From positions 1 to 64,000 of the forward strand of contig NZ_RQXT01000008.1 of assembly GCF_003863365.1 (NCBI RefSeq): a DNA stretch of 64,000 nt, written 5' to 3'. This document shows positions 59,658 to 64,000 of the stretch, one piece after another; position 1 is the stretch's first letter, and the number at the start of each line of letters is the position of its first letter. The stretch is from Mesorhizobium tamadayense (GTDB lineage: Bacteria; Pseudomonadota; Alphaproteobacteria; Rhizobiales; Rhizobiaceae). The notes beneath the pieces were generated by a model. It made no database searches. It was not told the DNA's origin and saw only the letters and a list, made by a program, of their open reading frames with translations. The position numbers and the translations under genes are program-made.

Positions 59658-60704
59658 ATGGCCACCGCCGCCAGAAAAGCGCCTGCCAAGTCCAAATCCA
59701 GATCCGACGGCAAATCGTCGACCCTTTCCACCCCCAAGCCAGCCGAATTCACCAAGGAAGAAGAGCTTTCCGCCTATCGGCACATGCTGCTCATCCGCCG
59801 CTTCGAGGAGAAAGCCGGCCAGCTCTACGGCATGGGCTTCATCGGCGGCTTCTGCCACCTCTATATCGGCCAGGAGGCCGTGGTCACCGGCATGAAGATG
59901 GCGCTGATCGAGGGCGACCAGATGATCACCGCCTATCGCGACCACGGCCACATGCTGGCGATGGAGCTGTCGCCGCGCGGTGTCATGGCCGAGCTCACCG
60001 GGCGCCGCGGCGGCCTGTCGAAAGGCAAGGGCGGCTCCATGCACATGTTCTCCAAGGAGAAGCATTTCTACGGCGGCCACGGCATCGTCGGCGCGCAGGT
60101 TTCGCTCGGCACCGGTCTCGCCTTCGCAAACCGCTACCGCGACAACAAGAACGTCTCGCTGACCTATTTCGGCGACGGCGCCGCCAACCAGGGCCAGGTC
60201 TACGAAAGCTTCAACATGGCGTCGCTGTGGAAGTTGCCGGTGATCTACATCATCGAGAACAACCGCTACGCCATGGGCACGTCGGTGTCGCGCTCTTCCG
60301 CCGAGACCGACTTCTCCAACCGCGGCGCTTCCTTCAAGATTCCCGGCATCCAGGTCGACGGCATGGACGTGCGCGCGGTCAAAGCCGCCGGCAATGTCGC
60401 CACCGAATGGTGCCGCGCCGGCAACGGGCCGCTGATCCTCGAAATGCAGACCTATCGCTACCGCGGCCACTCGATGTCCGATCCGGCGAAATACCGCTCG
60501 AAGGAGGAAGTGCAGAAGATGCGTTCCGAGCACGACCCGATCGAGCAGGTCAAGGCGCGGTTGATCGACAAGAAGTGGGCGAGCGAGGACGAGCTCAAGG
60601 CCATCGACAAGGAGGTTCGAGACGTCGTGGCCGACGCCGCCGAATTCGCCCAGCACGACGCCGAGCCGGATCCGTCCGAGCTCTGGACCGACATCGTACT
60701 GTAA
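59658..60704 (+). CDS. pdhA: Pyruvate dehydrogenase E1 component alpha subunit
   Basis: E1-alpha (348 residues) catalyses thiamine diphosphate-dependent decarboxylation of pyruvate. The ThDP motif runs from [20 protein letters not shown] to PVIYIIENN; the phosphorylation-site-like region ([20 protein letters not shown]) is conserved. An Ala/Lys/Ser-rich tail precedes the core at residue 30. The start follows AGGGAGTGATGC. First gene of pdhA-pdhB-pdhC. Confidence 0.97.
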   Translation: MATAARKAPAKSKSRSDGKSSTLSTPKPAEFTKEEELSAYRHMLLIRRFEEKAGQLYGMGFIGGFCHLYIGQEAVVTGMKMALIEGDQMITAYRDHGHMLAMELSPRGVMAELTGRRGGLSKGKGGSMHMFSKEKHFYGGHGIVGAQVSLGTGLAFANRYRDNKNVSLTYFGDGAANQGQVYESFNMASLWKLPVIYIIENNRYAMGTSVSRSSAETDFSNRGASFKIPGIQVDGMDVRAVKAAGNVATEWCRAGNGPLILEMQTYRYRGHSMSDPAKYRSKEEVQKMRSEHDPIEQVKARLIDKKWASEDELKAIDKEVRDVVADAAEFAQHDAEPDPSELWTDIVL

Positions 60705-60718
60705 GGGAGGGCAAGGAC

Positions 60719-62116
<1,398 letters not shown>

Positions 62117-62121
62117 CGAAA

Positions 62122-62430
62122 ATGTCGACCGCTTCTGGCGTGTGGCGCATTGCCTGGTCGATCTTTTGGAAGACGGTAATCGCGGGTGTTATCCTCGGGG
62201 TTATCGTGAACTTCGTCTTCAGCCTGTTTCTGCCTCCAATTCTTGTGAGCATTGGGGGGCAGGGAGAAAGGCTACTTCAGAGCTTAACCTACATTGCGTT
62301 CGCGATCTCGCTTGCCTGTTACTTTATCGCGTTCAAATTCGCTCTGGAGTATGCGCTTGGAAAAGAGATCGCTGGCAGGCGATTGGATGTCGTTACGATT
62401 GCCCAAGTGGAGGGACCTCATGCCAATTAA
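62122..62430 (+). CDS. Small membrane protein embedded in the pdh operon
   Basis: A 102-residue protein, MSTASGVWRIAWSIFWKTVI to DVVTIAQVEGPHAN, with two hydrophobic segments (about 18-42, VIAGVILGVIVNFVFSLFL, and 55-80, LTYIAFAISLACYFIAFKF). It starts five bases after pdhB and overlaps the ATG of pdhC by 11 bases. Codon use is slightly more AT-rich than its neighbours. No family recognised. Spacing suggests coexpression with the complex; a membrane role next to a soluble complex is unexplained. Confidence 0.7.
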   Translation: MSTASGVWRIAWSIFWKTVIAGVILGVIVNFVFSLFLPPILVSIGGQGERLLQSLTYIAFAISLACYFIAFKFALEYALGKEIAGRRLDVVTIAQVEGPHAN

Positions 62431-63781
62431 TATCACCATGCCTGCGCTCTCTCCCACGATGGAAGAGGGCAATCTCGCCAAATGGCTGGTCAAGGAGGGT
62501 GACAAGGTTTCGCCAGGCGACGTGATCGCCGAGATCGAGACCGACAAGGCGACGATGGAAGTCGAGGCCGTCGATGAGGGCACCGTCGCCAAGCTCGTCG
62601 TTCCGGCCGGCACCGAAGGCGTCAAGGTCAACGCTGTGATCGCCATCCTGGCCGGCGAAGGCGAGGATGCCGGCGCCGCCGCGAAGAGCGATGGCGGTGC
62701 CGCGCCCAAGGCGGAAGCCCCGAAAGCGGACGCTCCGAAGGCCGAAGCTCCCAAGGAAGCGCCGAAGCCGGCAGCCGCCGCGCCTGCACCGGCGAAGGCC
62801 GAGCCCGCTCCGGTCGCCAACGGTCACGCCGGTGGCGAGCGCGTGTTTGCGTCGCCGCTTGCCCGCCGCATCGCCAAGGATGCCGGCGTCGCCGTCGCGG
62901 CGGTGACCGGCTCCGGTCCGCATGGCCGCGTGGTGAAGGCCGATGTCGAGGCGGCGATTTCTTCCGGTGGTGGCAAGGCTGCACCCGCCGCCAAGGCGCC
63001 CGCAGGCGCTCCGGTCCCCGCGGCGAAGCCGATGTCGGACGACCAGGTGCTGAAGCTGTTCGCCGAAGGCTCCTACGAGCTCGTTCCGCACGACAATATG
63101 CGCAAGACGATTGCGCGCCGCCTGGTCGAGGCCAAGAGCACCATCCCGCATTTCTACCTGACGCTCGACTGCGAGCTCGACGCGCTGCTGGCGCTGCGCA
63201 CGCAACTCAACGCCGCTGCGCCGATGAAGAAGACCGAGAAGGGCGAGGTTCCGGCCTACAAGCTCTCTGTCAACGACATGGTGATAAAGGCGATGGCCAT
63301 GGCGCTGATGGCGGTGCCGGACGCCAACGCCTCCTGGACCGACAACGCCATGGTCAAGCACAAGCACGCCGATGTCGGCGTCGCCGTGTCGATCCCCGGC
63401 GGCCTGATCACGCCGATCATCCGCCACGCCGACGAAAAGACGCTGTCGGTCATCTCCAACGAGATGAAGGATCTGGCGAGCCGTGCGCGCGGCCGCAAGC
63501 TGAAGCCGGAGGAATACCAGGGCGGCACCACGGCCGTCTCCAATCTCGGCATGTTCGGCGTCAAGGATTTCGCCGCAGTCATCAACCCGCCGCATGCGAC
63601 GATCCTTGCGGTCGGCGCGGGTGAAGAGCGCGCGGTGGTGAAGAAAGGCGAGATCAAAATCGCCACCGTGATGTCGGTGACGCTGTCGACCGATCACCGC
63701 GCCGTCGACGGCGCGCTCGGCGCCGAGCTGCTCGGCGCCTTCAAGCGCATGATCGAGAATCCGATGGGCATGCTGGTGTAA
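62420..63781 (+). CDS. pdhC: Dihydrolipoamide acetyltransferase (pyruvate dehydrogenase E2)
   Basis: E2 (453 residues) has one lipoyl domain (1-78, [10 protein letters not shown]), an Ala/Pro/Lys linker (about 85-135), the peripheral subunit-binding domain (FASPLARRIAKDAGVAVAAV) and the catalytic domain ending with the active-site DHRAVDG and FKRMIENPMGMLV. It forms the core and transfers acetyl to CoA. The start is confirmed by identity of [20 protein letters not shown] with the E1-beta lipoyl domain. GAGGGACCTC precedes the ATG. Confidence 0.97.
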   Translation: MPINITMPALSPTMEEGNLAKWLVKEGDKVSPGDVIAEIETDKATMEVEAVDEGTVAKLVVPAGTEGVKVNAVIAILAGEGEDAGAAAKSDGGAAPKAEAPKADAPKAEAPKEAPKPAAAAPAPAKAEPAPVANGHAGGERVFASPLARRIAKDAGVAVAAVTGSGPHGRVVKADVEAAISSGGGKAAPAAKAPAGAPVPAAKPMSDDQVLKLFAEGSYELVPHDNMRKTIARRLVEAKSTIPHFYLTLDCELDALLALRTQLNAAAPMKKTEKGEVPAYKLSVNDMVIKAMAMALMAVPDANASWTDNAMVKHKHADVGVAVSIPGGLITPIIRHADEKTLSVISNEMKDLASRARGRKLKPEEYQGGTTAVSNLGMFGVKDFAAVINPPHATILAVGAGEERAVVKKGEIKIATVMSVTLSTDHRAVDGALGAELLGAFKRMIENPMGMLV

Positions 63782-63796
63782 GGAAGGGAAAAGGCG

Positions 63797-63949
63797 GTGC
63801 GGAAATTCTTCACCAGCCTTTTCGCTTTCATCCTTTCCGGTCTGGCTGGCGCCGGACTGTCCCGCGCAGTCACGATCATTGAGGCCTGGCTGATCATGTG
63901 CCGGCTGAGCAGGCGCTTGCAGCCATCTTTCAGGAAGGTCAGCGCATGA
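63797..63949 (+). CDS. Small hydrophobic ORF in the pdh operon (50 residues)
   Basis: From GTG the product is MRKFFTSLFAFILSGLAGAG followed by LSRAVTIIEAWLIM and a basic end. AGGAAGGGAAAAGG is upstream, its start lies 15 bases after pdhC and its TGA overlaps the next ATG (ATGA). The first 20 residues are amphipathic/hydrophobic. Spacing and coupling support a real gene; no family is recognised. Confidence 0.5.
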   Translation: MRKFFTSLFAFILSGLAGAGLSRAVTIIEAWLIMCRLSRRLQPSFRKVSA

Positions 63950-64000
63950 AGACAATTCTCTGCTACGGCGATTCGCTGACCTGGGGCTACGACGCCGCCA
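63946..64000 (+). CDS. SGNH/GDSL hydrolase (partial, 3' end beyond window)
   Basis: The first 18 residues, MKTILCYGDSLTWGYDAA, carry the GDSL block I serine (GDSLTWG) of SGNH-hydrolase esterases/arylesterases. The gene is cut by the window end. It overlaps the 50-residue ORF by four bases, so it is probably part of the pdh operon, as arylesterase genes are in other rhizobia (recollection). Confidence 0.82.
   Translation, partial: MKTILCYGDSLTWGYDAA

Noticed and set aside
59624..60718. In-frame extension of pdhB across pdhA
   Set aside because: The conserved lipoyl domain begins at 60719 after a ribosome site. Upstream residues have no family similarity and pdhA is certain in another frame.

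Overview
The window is high-GC chromosomal DNA with the core gene layout of an alphaproteobacterium of the order Rhizobiales. It is most likely Mesorhizobium or a close Phyllobacteriaceae relative. The evidence is the fused S10-spc-alpha ribosomal run with adk between secY and rpsM and no rpsD or rpmJ; the ATP12 chaperone; a pyruvate dehydrogenase E1-beta with its own lipoyl domain; coexisting type I and type II glutamine synthetases; and a 63-residue GstI-like gene divergent from glnII. No rRNA, tRNA, CRISPR array, insertion sequence or prophage was seen.

Layout. (1) 75-14713: ribosomal super-operon rpsJ to rplQ with secY, adk and rpoA, closed by a terminator. Several of its spacers hold unusual repeats: a duplicated leader between rpsJ and rplC, and two long imperfect palindromes in the rpsM-rpsK and rpoA-rplQ spacers. 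(2) 14.9-18.8 kb: periplasmic Deg protease, rarA and an LpxO-like hydroxylase. (3) 18.9-22.0 kb: aldehyde-oxidation cassette made of a GAF-Fis regulator without an AAA+ domain, an aldehyde dehydrogenase and a DUF779 protein. Candidate operators and an intercistronic hairpin accompany it. (4) 22.1-26.9 kb: RluA-family pseudouridine synthase, EamA transporter, ATP12 chaperone, and an MHS-type transporter carrying a roughly 190-residue periplasmic insertion. (5) 26.9-30.6 kb: nitrogen-assimilation island, gstI (minus) / glnII (plus), then glnB-glnA (minus). Good sigma-54 promoter sequences precede glnII and glnB. (6) 30.9-37.6 kb: NAD(P)HX repair enzyme, then a decayed stretch. It holds one multiply frameshifted secreted CxxCH protein gene, two intact glycosyltransferases and a frameshifted M48-type protease. 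(7) 37.6-42.9 kb: pccB, a DEAD-box helicase whose motif II reads DEGD, an alpha/beta hydrolase and an SDR. (8) 43.1-47.1 kb: cysteine synthase, alanyl-tRNA editing protein, mercaptopyruvate sulfurtransferase, GNAT acetyltransferase, DUF1203. (9) 47.1-54.8 kb: a gene-free stretch with an orphan terminator and a dispersed palindrome, then ald with its divergent Lrp-type regulator, 5-FTHF cyclo-ligase, NDH-2, a Tat-exported cyclic phosphodiesterase/nucleotidase and small proteins. (10) 54.9-64 kb: VOC protein, kdsA, dodecin, PRC-barrel protein, a tiny lipoprotein, eno, a DivIC/FtsB-like protein and the pyruvate dehydrogenase operon pdhA-pdhB-(small membrane protein)-pdhC-(50-residue ORF)-SGNH hydrolase (cut by the window end).

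The window joins translation and secretion, nitrogen assimilation (GSI, GSII, PII, GstI), central carbon flow (enolase to pyruvate dehydrogenase) and envelope functions (kdsA, LpxO-like, heptosyltransferase-like). I found no clear wholly new multi-gene system. The best leads are the unusual regulatory architecture (gstI/glnII, the aldehyde cassette, ribosomal spacer palindromes, an orphan terminator), the domain-inserted transporter, the small proteins embedded in the pdh operon, and the decaying 32.4-37.6 kb segment.
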